Below, in pieces: positions 16,156-24,120 of a stretch of 48,408 bases of DNA. Location: NCBI GenBank assembly GCA_023664735.1, contig JAMPFB010000011.1:1-48408 (forward strand), in the 5' to 3' direction. This DNA is from Robinsoniella sp. (GTDB lineage: Bacteria; Bacillota; Clostridia; Lachnospirales; Lachnospiraceae). How positions within the stretch are numbered: position 1 is the first letter of the stretch; each line of letters begins with the position of its first letter. The translations under genes were made by a program, and so were the position numbers. The notes beneath the pieces were generated by a model. The model saw nothing but the letters and a program-made list of their open reading frames with translations, did not search any database and was not told where the DNA came from.

Positions 16156-16881
16156 ATGCTTCATATTGCAATATGTGATGATGAACCATATTACTTGGAA
16201 AGAATAGAAAAACTGCTTCATGAACAATTGCTTCAACAGGGAATCAGCATTTTTAAGCTGGATACCTATTCATCCGGAGAAGCTTTCCTTGCAGACAGTG
16301 AAGCAGCCAGCCGGTATCAGGTGATTTTTCTGGATATTAACATGCCTGACATAAACGGGCTGAGGGTGGCGGAAAAAATAAGAGAGCAATCTCCCGATGT
16401 GTTGCTCGTATTTATTACGGCATTTATCGACTATGCATTGGAGGGCTACAAAATGGAGGCAATCCGTTATCTGGTAAAGGATATGCTGGAAGAAATGCTG
16501 CCGGAGTGCGTGGAAGTCATTATCAGAAAGCTATGCCTGCAGGCACAGTATATGAAATACCATTTTATAGAAGGGAAAAAAGCGCTGCCGGTAGATCGGA
16601 TATATTATATTGAGAGCCAGAAGCATAAGCTGATATTCAATGTATGTGCAGGAAAGCAAAAGCAATATAGTCTTTATGATAAACTGGATAATATAGAAAA
16701 AGAATTATTAGAATATGGCTTTTTGCGGATTCATAAAAGCTATTTAGTAAATACCATGTATATAGAAGATATTTGCAATTACAAGGTAAAGATGCAGGAT
16801 GGCAGGCTTTTGCCTGTTCCGAGAGCGAAATTTCAGAAGGTAAAGGAACATTTTTACGAAATAAAGGGAGATTTAGTATGA
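16156..16881 (+). CDS. LytTR-family response regulator (AgrA-like)
   Basis: 241 aa. Receiver domain at residues 1-120 with the acidic pair in ICDDEP (Asp 8-9), phosphoacceptor Asp 60 in IFLDINMP, then a LytTR DNA-binding domain at about 135-235 (YYIESQKHKL, LRIHKSYLVN). It should bind paired direct repeats; such repeats lie upstream of agrB at 18202-18236. Start at 16156 fits GGAGG at 16144; an in-frame ATG at 16138 lies before that site. Its stop overlaps the kinase start by 4 bp (ATGA), so the two are co-translated. Confidence 0.88.
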   Translation: MLHIAICDDEPYYLERIEKLLHEQLLQQGISIFKLDTYSSGEAFLADSEAASRYQVIFLDINMPDINGLRVAEKIREQSPDVLLVFITAFIDYALEGYKMEAIRYLVKDMLEEMLPECVEVIIRKLCLQAQYMKYHFIEGKKALPVDRIYYIESQKHKLIFNVCAGKQKQYSLYDKLDNIEKELLEYGFLRIHKSYLVNTMYIEDICNYKVKMQDGRLLPVPRAKFQKVKEHFYEIKGDLV

Positions 16882-18170
16882 TAAATTACACACAGACAAT
16901 CATGGTGACTTTTGTAGAAGCGCTGTGCTGTAAGATTTTTCTGGACACATTTTTAGAAAAGAAATATCCCTTTGGCAAGTGGAGAAATAAAATAGGATTC
17001 ATCATATTATTTATAGGATTTATCGGAATTTCTCTTCTCAATATGGAGAGCTATGCTTTAAAGGCAGTCATTTCCATTATGCTTATCTATACAGTCACTC
17101 TTGTCCAATACGACGGGAACCGCATACAAAATATCTTTCCGGCAATTGGATATTATGGACTTTTGATTTCCGTGGATCGGATCATGCTTATCCTGATACA
17201 GAATATGTTCACGGAGCAGGCGGACAATTTGTTTGATGACCCCATTAAAACCACGATTTTAGCATTGCTGTGCAAAACCGTCATTTTTCTGTGCATTGTT
17301 TTTCTAAATAGAAAGTTCAAAGTGTATGATGGCTTTAATTTGATTCCAGACAGCGAGTGGATTCGGTTCCTATTCTTTCCGCTGATTACGATTATATGTA
17401 TGTCGGCATTTGCCATAGAAGGAAGACCGGCCGACCATGCAATGCTGATAGCCTCCTTTGGGCTTGTATTTATGAACTTTTTTGTGTTTTATATGATTCG
17501 GGACGTGGTGGTAAGAGAAAAAGAAGTGCAGAAAATACGTATATCGCAGGAGAGAACCAAAAATCAAATGGATATGTACCGATATATGGAGACTGTTTAT
17601 GGACAGCAGCGGAAAAAGGTGCATGAGTTCAAGAATCATATGGGCTGCCTGCAGGGGCTTTTAGAAGCAGAAAAATATGAAAAGGCAGAGGACTATTTAA
17701 AAAGGATAAATGAAAGCTGGACGGAGGAAATAGATTATATAAATACAAATAATCTTATTGTCAACAGTGTGCTCAATCAGAAATTTAAGCTGGCACAAAA
17801 TAAAGGAATCCCCATTGTGCTGTCAGTTAGCAGCTTGAAAGAGATTCCCATTGAAGATGAGGATTTAGTTACGCTGCTTGCAAACCTGCTTGATAATGCC
17901 ATTGAAGCCTGCGAAAAGGTAGCTGATAAAACAAAAGTGATTAAGCTGCGCTTTGTAGATGAAAACGGAAAAATCACGATTTCTGTAAAGAATCCTACTA
18001 TCGAGGAAATCAGACAGTCCGGAAACAGGATTTTTACTACCAAGAGCAATAAGGAGGAGCATGGGATAGGGCTTGAAAACATACGTAACGTGGTGGAAAA
18101 GTATGGAGGAGATGATATATTTAGCTGTAATGGAGGTTATTTTACCCATAGCATTGTCATTCAATATTAG
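16878..18170 (+). CDS. AgrC-type GHKL sensor histidine kinase
   Basis: 430 aa. The first 215 residues hold about six membrane helices, as in peptide-sensing AgrC proteins. A linker helix follows, then the phosphoacceptor region (VHEFKNHMGCLQGL) and a GHKL ATPase with NLLDNAIEAC (N box) and GIGLENIRN (G box). It is predicted to sense the cyclic peptide made by agrB/agrD just downstream and phosphorylate the LytTR regulator encoded upstream. A Shine-Dalgarno AAAGGGAG precedes ATG 16878. Confidence 0.88.
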   Translation: MINYTQTIMVTFVEALCCKIFLDTFLEKKYPFGKWRNKIGFIILFIGFIGISLLNMESYALKAVISIMLIYTVTLVQYDGNRIQNIFPAIGYYGLLISVDRIMLILIQNMFTEQADNLFDDPIKTTILALLCKTVIFLCIVFLNRKFKVYDGFNLIPDSEWIRFLFFPLITIICMSAFAIEGRPADHAMLIASFGLVFMNFFVFYMIRDVVVREKEVQKIRISQERTKNQMDMYRYMETVYGQQRKKVHEFKNHMGCLQGLLEAEKYEKAEDYLKRINESWTEEIDYINTNNLIVNSVLNQKFKLAQNKGIPIVLSVSSLKEIPIEDEDLVTLLANLLDNAIEACEKVADKTKVIKLRFVDENGKITISVKNPTIEEIRQSGNRIFTTKSNKEEHGIGLENIRNVVEKYGGDDIFSCNGGYFTHSIVIQY

Positions 18171-18201
18171 TCAGGTAATTACGCATAAATCATACTGAAG
18201 C

Positions 18202-18273
18202 TACCGTCGTTTTTTGCAATTTAATGTCGATTTTTGTTATGGCTATTTTCATTTTCTATTTTTTCTGTATAGT
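18202..18273 (+). promoter_or_regulatory. Candidate LytTR-regulated promoter of agrBD
   Basis: Two direct repeats, TACCGTCGTTTTTTG (18202) and TAATGTCGATTTTTG (18222), have their GTCG cores exactly 20 bp apart, about two helical turns, the arrangement known for LytTR regulators. They end at 18236. A -10-like TATAGT with TG before it lies at 18268-18273, so the repeats sit just upstream of the -35 position, which has no good match. That suggests an activator-dependent promoter. Confidence 0.5.
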
Positions 18274-18428
18274 TAAAAGCAGTTAGCAAAGCTTTACAAT
18301 TTATTAGGAATGTATATCAGATAATAGTAAGGGGGACGGGCAAAACAAAATCATCTCAACATTTTTCCGGCATGGTATAAAAATAAAAAAGTGTAAAAGG
18401 ATATCATATTTATTTCCGCAGGATTGAA

Positions 18429-18509
18429 ATGAAGAGAAAAAAGCCAATGGAAAAAATGCAATGCCCATCATCTTTTTTACTAGCTGTCAAAAAAATAAAA
18501 AACACCTGA
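18429..18509 (+). CDS. Possible 26-aa ORF in the agrBD leader
   Basis: ATG 18429 after CAGGA, 26 codons, basic N terminus, one cysteine followed by PSSF and a Lys-rich end. It might be a leader peptide. It lacks a clear AgrD-like amphipathic helix, so it is listed only as a possibility. The rest of 18274-18554 is AT-rich leader without further genes. Confidence 0.2.
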   Translation: MKRKKPMEKMQCPSSFLLAVKKIKNT

Positions 18510-18554
18510 TTGCTGCCCAAAGTAAAAACAGATGTTGGAGAAGGAGAAAACAAA

Positions 18555-19139
18555 ATGCACACTATGGCTTGCTGCTTAACGGACTATCTAATTCTGAATG
18601 GCTTTATAGAAGGAAACAAAAGCGAAGAATACATATATGGATTTGAAGTGATATTTGGAAAAATCCTCAATTACGGTACATTGCTTATATTAGCCTGCAT
18701 AAACCACAATTTAATTCCTACCATGTTTTTTATGGCATCCTTTTTTTCGTTGAGGGGCCGGACAGGTGGATATCATGCAAAAAAGCCGTTAAGTTGTTAT
18801 TTTGGAACCTTTATCATTTACATATTCGTGACAAAAGCAGCAGCTCCTCTTATTATGAGTAATCATTATTTCCTATATGGCATTGTTGTCATATCCGGGA
18901 TTCTCATATTTGCATTTTCTCCTGTGAATCACCCGAATCTGGATTTGGACGAAGAAGAGATAAGGCAGTGTAGAAATTCTTCCAGATGGCTTACAATACT
19001 GATATCTATATGTGTTCTGTTTTTTGTATGGCTGGATGTAATTCCGGTATTTCTTTCCTATGTAGTAGCAGGCATGGGAATGGATGCGTTATTGCTGTTG
19101 CTGGCAAAAATATTAAAACAGGAGGTAGTAAGGAAATGA
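18555..19139 (+). CDS. agrB: AgrB peptide-processing membrane endopeptidase
   Basis: 194 aa, multi-spanning. It should cut the AgrD precursor C-terminally and form the thiolactone. The catalytic pair is visible as His 74 and Cys 81 in RTGGYHAKKPLSCY, with the same 7-residue spacing as the known Staphylococcus aureus AgrB pair. At least four hydrophobic segments follow. The start at 18555 matches AAGGAG at 18541. Its stop overlaps the agrD start (ATGA), the usual coupling of this pair. Confidence 0.92.
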   Translation: MHTMACCLTDYLILNGFIEGNKSEEYIYGFEVIFGKILNYGTLLILACINHNLIPTMFFMASFFSLRGRTGGYHAKKPLSCYFGTFIIYIFVTKAAAPLIMSNHYFLYGIVVISGILIFAFSPVNHPNLDLDEEEIRQCRNSSRWLTILISICVLFFVWLDVIPVFLSYVVAGMGMDALLLLLAKILKQEVVRK

Positions 19140-19279
19140 AAAAGGGAAAAGAAAAGATTTTAAAGGCTATGGTAAAGCTGGCAGAGGCTGAGGTAAAGGA
19201 CTCATATCTTTATTGGCCGCCACGATGCATTGGTTATATCTATCAGCCGAAAAGACCTAAAAGAAGCATAGAACAATAA
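19136..19279 (+). CDS. agrD: AgrD autoinducing peptide precursor
   Basis: 47 aa in three parts. Residues 1-23 are an amphipathic, lysine-rich helix. Residues 24-35 hold the signal core around a single Cys 31 (WPPRCIGYI). The tail YQPKRPKRSIEQ has the YxPK.P-type motif common to clostridial precursors. By analogy, AgrB would cut between Ile 35 and Tyr 36 and close a five-residue ring Cys-Ile-Gly-Tyr-Ile with a short exocyclic tail. Tail length cannot be read from sequence. The gene is followed by a strong terminator, so it closes the agr transcript. Confidence 0.88.
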   Translation: MKKGKEKILKAMVKLAEAEVKDSYLYWPPRCIGYIYQPKRPKRSIEQ

Positions 19280-19289
19280 TTTGTTAAAG

Positions 19290-19335
19290 ACACCCCGTGG
19301 AATCATCCGCCAGATTCCGGGCGGGGTGTTTTTTT
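19290..19335 (+). terminator. Intrinsic terminator after agrD
   Basis: ACACCCCG/CGGGGTGT outer stem, inner GGAATC/GATTCC, then seven T. Confidence 0.85.
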
Positions 19336-19482
19336 ATTTGTTGCGTCCCGCTTAGCCGCTTATTACAAAACATCTTTAAAAAACAAAATAAATGGATTAA
19401 ATTTTCACAAAATATGTGATATGATAAATCTATATGAAAAAATGAAAGCATAGCCGGACGTTTCAGGCGGAGAGGGATGGAC

Positions 19483-21423
19483 ATGAAAGTATTATTTGAT
19501 TCAAAGGAATTTAACACCAATTACAATTACGAAGGAAAGGATTTGGGTGCTTCCTATCATAAAGACCAGACTATTTTTAAAGTATGGGCTCCTACAGCAG
19601 AAACGGTAAGCCTTTGCACCTATTCGGACGGCTTGGAAGGAACCTGCAAAGGAGAATATCCTATGGAAAAGCAGGCGCAGGGTGTCTGGGCTGTACGTGT
19701 AGCGGGCGATTTGGAAGGTGTTTATTATACATATCGGTTAAATATAGATGGTGAAGCAAGGGAAACGCAGGATATATACGGGAAGGCATGTGGAGCCAAT
19801 GGGAAAAGAAGCATGGTTGTCGATTTGGATAAAACAGATCCGGAAGGATGGGAGAAGGATGCCTTTGCCCAGCGGGGAAAAATAGTTCCGGCAATTTATG
19901 AGCTGCATATAAAGGATTTTTCCAGCGATGCCTTAAGCGGCGTTACGAAAGAGCACAGGGGAAAATATCTGGCATTTACCGAGAGGGACACCACCTTGAA
20001 AGGAGAAGGAAAATTTCCTACCTGCCTTTCTTATATAAAAGAACTGGGAATCAGCCATATCCACTTGCTACCGTCATTTGATTTTGGTTCTGTGGATGAG
20101 ACAAAGCCCTTGGAGGATCAGTTTAACTGGGGCTATGATCCGGTAAACTATAATGTACCGGAAGGCGGCTATGCTACGGATGCCTCAGATGGCCATGTAA
20201 GGATTCGGGAATTTAAACAGATGGTTCAGGCAATCCATAATGCCGGAATAGGAGTGGTAATGGATGTGGTCTACAACCATACCTACGATACAAATTCCGC
20301 ATTCCAGAAAACGGTTCCTTATTACTATTACAGAACTTGGGAGGATGGAACATGGTCAGACGGCTCTGCCTGTGGAAACGATACGGCAAGCGAAAGATAT
20401 ATGTTCCGGAAGTTCATGATAGAATCAGTCTGCTATTGGGCAAAGGAATACCATATTGACGGCTTCCGGTTTGATTTAATGGGCCTCCATGACGTGACTA
20501 CCATGAACGAAATCCGGAAAGCATTAGACAGCCTTCCGGGAGGAGAGGACATCCTTGTATATGGAGAGCCATGGCGGGGCAGGCAGTCTGCCATGAGGGA
20601 GGATTGTGTTCCTGCATTAAAGAAAAATGTTGCACAGCTGGACGAGAGGATAGCTATTTTTAATGACGACACGAGAGATGCTATTAAAGGCAGTGTTTTT
20701 CTGGAAAGGGATTCGGGCTATATAAACGGGGATGCGCAAATGGGAGAAAGGATTCCTTCCTGTGTGCTTGCATGGTGTGACGGAAAGGAAAGCTATACGC
20801 CAAAGAATCCCGGACAGATTATTACCTATGTATCCGCCCACGACAACTTTACCCTTTGGGATAAATTAAATTATACGTTGTTTGAGGAACCGGACTTTTA
20901 CAAAAAAGAGGAAGAAGTGCTAAGGCTGAACCGGATGGCTGCCGGGATGGTAATGACCTCATTGGGAACTCCTTTTTTTCAGGCAGGAGAAGAGTTTGGC
21001 AGGACGAAAAACGGCATTGGGGATTCCTTTAAAACGGAATCTGCAATCAATCAGTTGGACTGGACAAGAGCAGCAGAATATCATGAGCTGGTGGAATATT
21101 ACAAAGGATTGCTGACGATTCGGAAGCATTTTGGAGCATTGTTCTCAAAAGATACAAAAATTATCAACAATTTTTCCTTTTACGATACGAACCGGCAGGA
21201 AATGATTGCCTTCCGGGTTCAGGGAACAGGCGCTAAGGAGGACTGGTGGAAAGAGCTGCTTGTCATCTACCATAATGCAGAGGAGCCAAAGGAGTGGAAG
21301 CTGCCGGAAGGAAAATGGGAGCTGTTAAGCGATGGAAAGGACTGCGTTCCTGACGGAAAAGAAATATGTGGCAATACCATTTTATTAAATCCAAAATCGG
21401 TTATCATATTAGGGAGAAAATAG
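19483..21423 (+). CDS. pulA: Type I pullulanase, cytoplasmic
   Basis: 646 aa debranching enzyme hydrolysing alpha-1,6 links in pullulan, glycogen or limit dextrins. An N-terminal CBM48-like beta domain (about 20-100) precedes the GH13 barrel. Visible are the type I signature in the form FNWGYDP (214-220), DVVYNH (261-266), DGFRFDLMG with nucleophile Asp 331, GEPW with acid Glu 362, and VSAHDN. No signal peptide, so it acts on intracellular glucan. ATG 19483 is preferred to 19477 because AGAGGG lies too close to the latter. No link to its agr and flagellar neighbours is evident. Confidence 0.93.
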   Translation: MKVLFDSKEFNTNYNYEGKDLGASYHKDQTIFKVWAPTAETVSLCTYSDGLEGTCKGEYPMEKQAQGVWAVRVAGDLEGVYYTYRLNIDGEARETQDIYGKACGANGKRSMVVDLDKTDPEGWEKDAFAQRGKIVPAIYELHIKDFSSDALSGVTKEHRGKYLAFTERDTTLKGEGKFPTCLSYIKELGISHIHLLPSFDFGSVDETKPLEDQFNWGYDPVNYNVPEGGYATDASDGHVRIREFKQMVQAIHNAGIGVVMDVVYNHTYDTNSAFQKTVPYYYYRTWEDGTWSDGSACGNDTASERYMFRKFMIESVCYWAKEYHIDGFRFDLMGLHDVTTMNEIRKALDSLPGGEDILVYGEPWRGRQSAMREDCVPALKKNVAQLDERIAIFNDDTRDAIKGSVFLERDSGYINGDAQMGERIPSCVLAWCDGKESYTPKNPGQIITYVSAHDNFTLWDKLNYTLFEEPDFYKKEEEVLRLNRMAAGMVMTSLGTPFFQAGEEFGRTKNGIGDSFKTESAINQLDWTRAAEYHELVEYYKGLLTIRKHFGALFSKDTKIINNFSFYDTNRQEMIAFRVQGTGAKEDWWKELLVIYHNAEEPKEWKLPEGKWELLSDGKDCVPDGKEICGNTILLNPKSVIILGRK

Positions 21424-21451
21424 TTATTTTACAAAACTTTTGATAGGATGC

Positions 21452-21478
21452 TAAAGAATTTCCAGAAATGTCCGATAA
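21452..21478 (+). promoter_or_regulatory. Sigma-28 promoter of the flgM operon
   Basis: TAAA at 21452-21455, 15 bp, TCCGATAA at 21471-21478, 45 bp before flgM. Same spacing and form as the flagellin promoters. Confidence 0.8.
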
Positions 21479-21522
21479 TGTATGTAAGAAGTACAAAAGC
21501 TCCATGGAAGGAGGAGACTATT

Positions 21523-21801
21523 ATGCGTATTGAAGCATATACACAGGTACAGCAGGTATATAACACCAATAAAACTTCAAAGTCAGTAAAGACTAACGCA
21601 GCAGGAAAGCGGGATGCAGTCCAGATTTCCAGTCTGGGCAGGGATTTTCAGGTTGCAAAGCAGGCAGTGGCAAATACACCTGATATCAGGGAAGAAATCG
21701 TAGCTCCTTTAAAGGCAGGCATTCAGGCAGGGACATATCATGTAAGCAGCGAAAGCTTTGCAGATAAATTGTTGGAACAATATGAAGCGACACTTGGTTA
21801 A
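21523..21801 (+). CDS. flgM: Anti-sigma-28 factor FlgM
   Basis: 92 aa. The middle DAVQISSLGRDFQVAKQAV and the C-terminal GTYHVSSESFADKLLEQY are typical of FlgM, whose C-terminal half grips sigma-28 until it is exported on hook completion. The start ATG 21523 follows AAGGAGGAG; an upstream in-frame start would run into the sigma-28 promoter. Expression from a sigma-28 site makes a negative feedback loop. First gene of the late flagellar cluster. Confidence 0.9.
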   Translation: MRIEAYTQVQQVYNTNKTSKSVKTNAAGKRDAVQISSLGRDFQVAKQAVANTPDIREEIVAPLKAGIQAGTYHVSSESFADKLLEQYEATLG

Positions 21802-21871
21802 TCTATCAGTACCGTAGATTAGCCAAGGTGTTTGCACCATTTTTTTCAGGTGCAGGCACCTGTTTTGTTTT
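21800..21871 (+). terminator. Tandem hairpins between flgM and flgN
   Basis: Three small hairpins in a row: AATCTA/TAGATT, GGTG/CACC followed by seven T, and CAGGTG/CACCTG followed by TTTTG. TGCACC of the second (21833-21838) can also pair with GGTGCA of the third (21849-21854), giving an alternative fold. They may reduce rather than stop read-through into flgN, for which I see no clear separate promoter. Confidence 0.5.
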
Positions 21872-21946
21872 ACTATCACATTCCCGGATATGCAATCGGG
21901 GCAACTGCCTTATAATAAGACGGCAAAAGGAAAAGAGGTATATTCT

Positions 21947-22465
21947 GTGGCGAGTTTAATGGAAAATTTAATGGATACATTAGAAGAGGAACAGGCGCTT
22001 TACGAAGAGCTGCTTCAATTATCCATGAACAAAACACCGATTCTCATTAAAGGAGACACAGTAGCTTTACAGAAAATCACGGATGAAGAACAAGACGTTA
22101 TTGACAAGATCAATCACTTGGACAAAACAAGACAAGAAGTGATGAAAGATATTGCAAACGTAATAAACAAGGATGTTGACACTCTAAGGATTATACACCT
22201 GATTCAAATGCTGGAAAAAAGGCCTACAGAGCAAAAACGGCTCTCATCTATCAATGACAGGCTGAAAGAGACAGTGGATAAAATGCGCCGTTGCAACGAG
22301 CGCAATAAGGCTCTGATTGAAAGCTCGTTAGAAATGGTGGCATTTGATTTGAATCTGATTCAGAGCATGAAAAGCGCACCGGAAACAGCCAATTATAACA
22401 AAGGCGCATTAAATGCCGGCAGCATGATGGGACCGGAAACGGGCAGCTTTGACGCAAAACAATAA
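21947..22465 (+). CDS. flgN: FlgN family export chaperone
   Basis: 172 aa, almost wholly helical (MENLMDTLEEEQALYEELLQLS at the start), the size and pattern of FlgN, which keeps FlgK and FlgL export-ready. The GTG at 21947 is chosen because GAGG at 21935 sits at proper distance and homologous proteins begin near SLMENLMD; a longer version from 21890 lacks a ribosome site. Directly followed by two flgK genes and flgL, its expected clients. Confidence 0.8.
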   Translation: MASLMENLMDTLEEEQALYEELLQLSMNKTPILIKGDTVALQKITDEEQDVIDKINHLDKTRQEVMKDIANVINKDVDTLRIIHLIQMLEKRPTEQKRLSSINDRLKETVDKMRRCNERNKALIESSLEMVAFDLNLIQSMKSAPETANYNKGALNAGSMMGPETGSFDAKQ

Positions 22466-22485
22466 GAAAGAAGAGGGAAACATCT

Positions 22486-24108
22486 ATGGGACTTATGGGT
22501 AGCTTATATATAGGAACTTCAGGTCTGCAGACAAGTCAGAACGCATTGAATACGATTGCACACAATCTTTCTAATGCCAATACTCCGGGATATACAAGGC
22601 AGCAGATTTTATTAAATGATAAACAATACAATACCCTATCTATAAATCGCAAAGCTATATCAAATCAACAGACCGGACTGGGCGTTACCTATGCAAAGGT
22701 AAGGCAGGTCAGGGACTATTTTCTGGATCAGACCTATCGCAAACAATCAGGAAGAAGCGCTTTTTATGAAGAGTCCTATGATGCAATTGTTGAAATCGAA
22801 ACATTGCTCAGGGAGTTGGATGGAAAAGCTTTTAAAGAATCTTTGAATAATTTGTGGGTTTCCATACAGGAGCTTGCAAAAGACCCAAGCAGTGCTGTAA
22901 CACAGGGCACTTTGGTTCAGTGCGCTTCCCAGTTCATTTCAAAGGCAAGTGCGGTAAGCGAGGGGCTGAAGGATTATCAGGATAATCTGAATCTGCAGGT
23001 GGCAAAGGACGTAAAAAGAATCAATGAAATTGGGAATCAGATTTATGATTTAAACCTGCGGATTTTAAATATAGAAGTGGGAGGGGTTGAGTCCCCCAAT
23101 GATTTAAAGGACGCTAGAGAGGCGCTTTTAGATGAGCTCAGCCAACTGGTAAACATATCTTACCATTATGACTCGGATGGCTGTGCCTTGGTAAAGATAG
23201 AAGGTCATGCCTTTGTAAACAGGGCAATGGCATATGAAATTGGACTAAATCAGGACTCTAATTCCGGATTTTACACACCGTTCTGGGTATTTGATGCCTT
23301 GAAGACTGAAATGACGGACGGTTCTGTAAAATGGGAGATTGATGGGGCAAAAGTGTTTAATCTCACAAGAACCATTTCCAGTGAGTTGGATACAGATGTG
23401 GGAGCCTTAAAAGCAAAGCTTTTAGCAAGAGGAGACCATCGGGCCAATTATACGGACTTGAATCCGGATACCTATAATGACATGGTTTCCCAATCCGTTA
23501 TTATGAATATGCAGGCGGAGTTTGACAATCTGATTCATACTGTCGTGACTAAGATTAATGATGTGCTTGCACAGGCATCTGATCCGGTCGCAGGATATCT
23601 GATGGATGGCACGGATCCTATCCGCATTTTCCATAAGAAAGCGGATAAGGGATATGGAGAGGACTTGACGCCGGGCAAAGAAGATACCCTGTATACCATA
23701 GACAATCTCATGATTAATCCGGATTTGGTAAAAGCGCCTACAAAGCTTGGCCTAACAAGACCGGACGGCTCAAAGGATTATGAGCTGGCAAAAGCATTAA
23801 ATGCAGCATTTGATGAAGAAGCATATGTGCTAAATCCAAATGTGACCAGCAAGGCGAATTTCCTTGGCTATTATGATAATATGGTAAGCCAGATTGGAAA
23901 TCTGGGCTATGTATTCAAAAGCGTTTACCAATATGAGGTTGCAACAGTAAATTCCACCGAGGAATCAAGACAGCAGGTAGTGGGAGTTTCCGATGACGAA
24001 GAGCTTTCCAATATGATTAAGTTTCAAAATGCTTACAATGCTTCCAGCAGATACATAAATGTAATTGATGAAATGCTGGAGCACATTATAAACACATTAG
24101 GAGTATAA
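22486..24108 (+). CDS. flgK: Flagellar hook-associated protein 1 (FlgK), copy 1
   Basis: 540 aa. N terminus GTSGLQTSQNALNTIAHNLSNANTPGYTRQ is the D0 signature of hook/rod proteins, and the C terminus EELSNMIKFQNAYNASSRYINVIDEM is the matching D0 helix. It forms the first hook-filament junction ring. Twelve bases separate it from a second flgK-type gene. Start follows GAGGG. Confidence 0.93.
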   Translation: MGLMGSLYIGTSGLQTSQNALNTIAHNLSNANTPGYTRQQILLNDKQYNTLSINRKAISNQQTGLGVTYAKVRQVRDYFLDQTYRKQSGRSAFYEESYDAIVEIETLLRELDGKAFKESLNNLWVSIQELAKDPSSAVTQGTLVQCASQFISKASAVSEGLKDYQDNLNLQVAKDVKRINEIGNQIYDLNLRILNIEVGGVESPNDLKDAREALLDELSQLVNISYHYDSDGCALVKIEGHAFVNRAMAYEIGLNQDSNSGFYTPFWVFDALKTEMTDGSVKWEIDGAKVFNLTRTISSELDTDVGALKAKLLARGDHRANYTDLNPDTYNDMVSQSVIMNMQAEFDNLIHTVVTKINDVLAQASDPVAGYLMDGTDPIRIFHKKADKGYGEDLTPGKEDTLYTIDNLMINPDLVKAPTKLGLTRPDGSKDYELAKALNAAFDEEAYVLNPNVTSKANFLGYYDNMVSQIGNLGYVFKSVYQYEVATVNSTEESRQQVVGVSDDEELSNMIKFQNAYNASSRYINVIDEMLEHIINTLGV

Positions 24109-24120
24109 GGGGGAAGAAAG

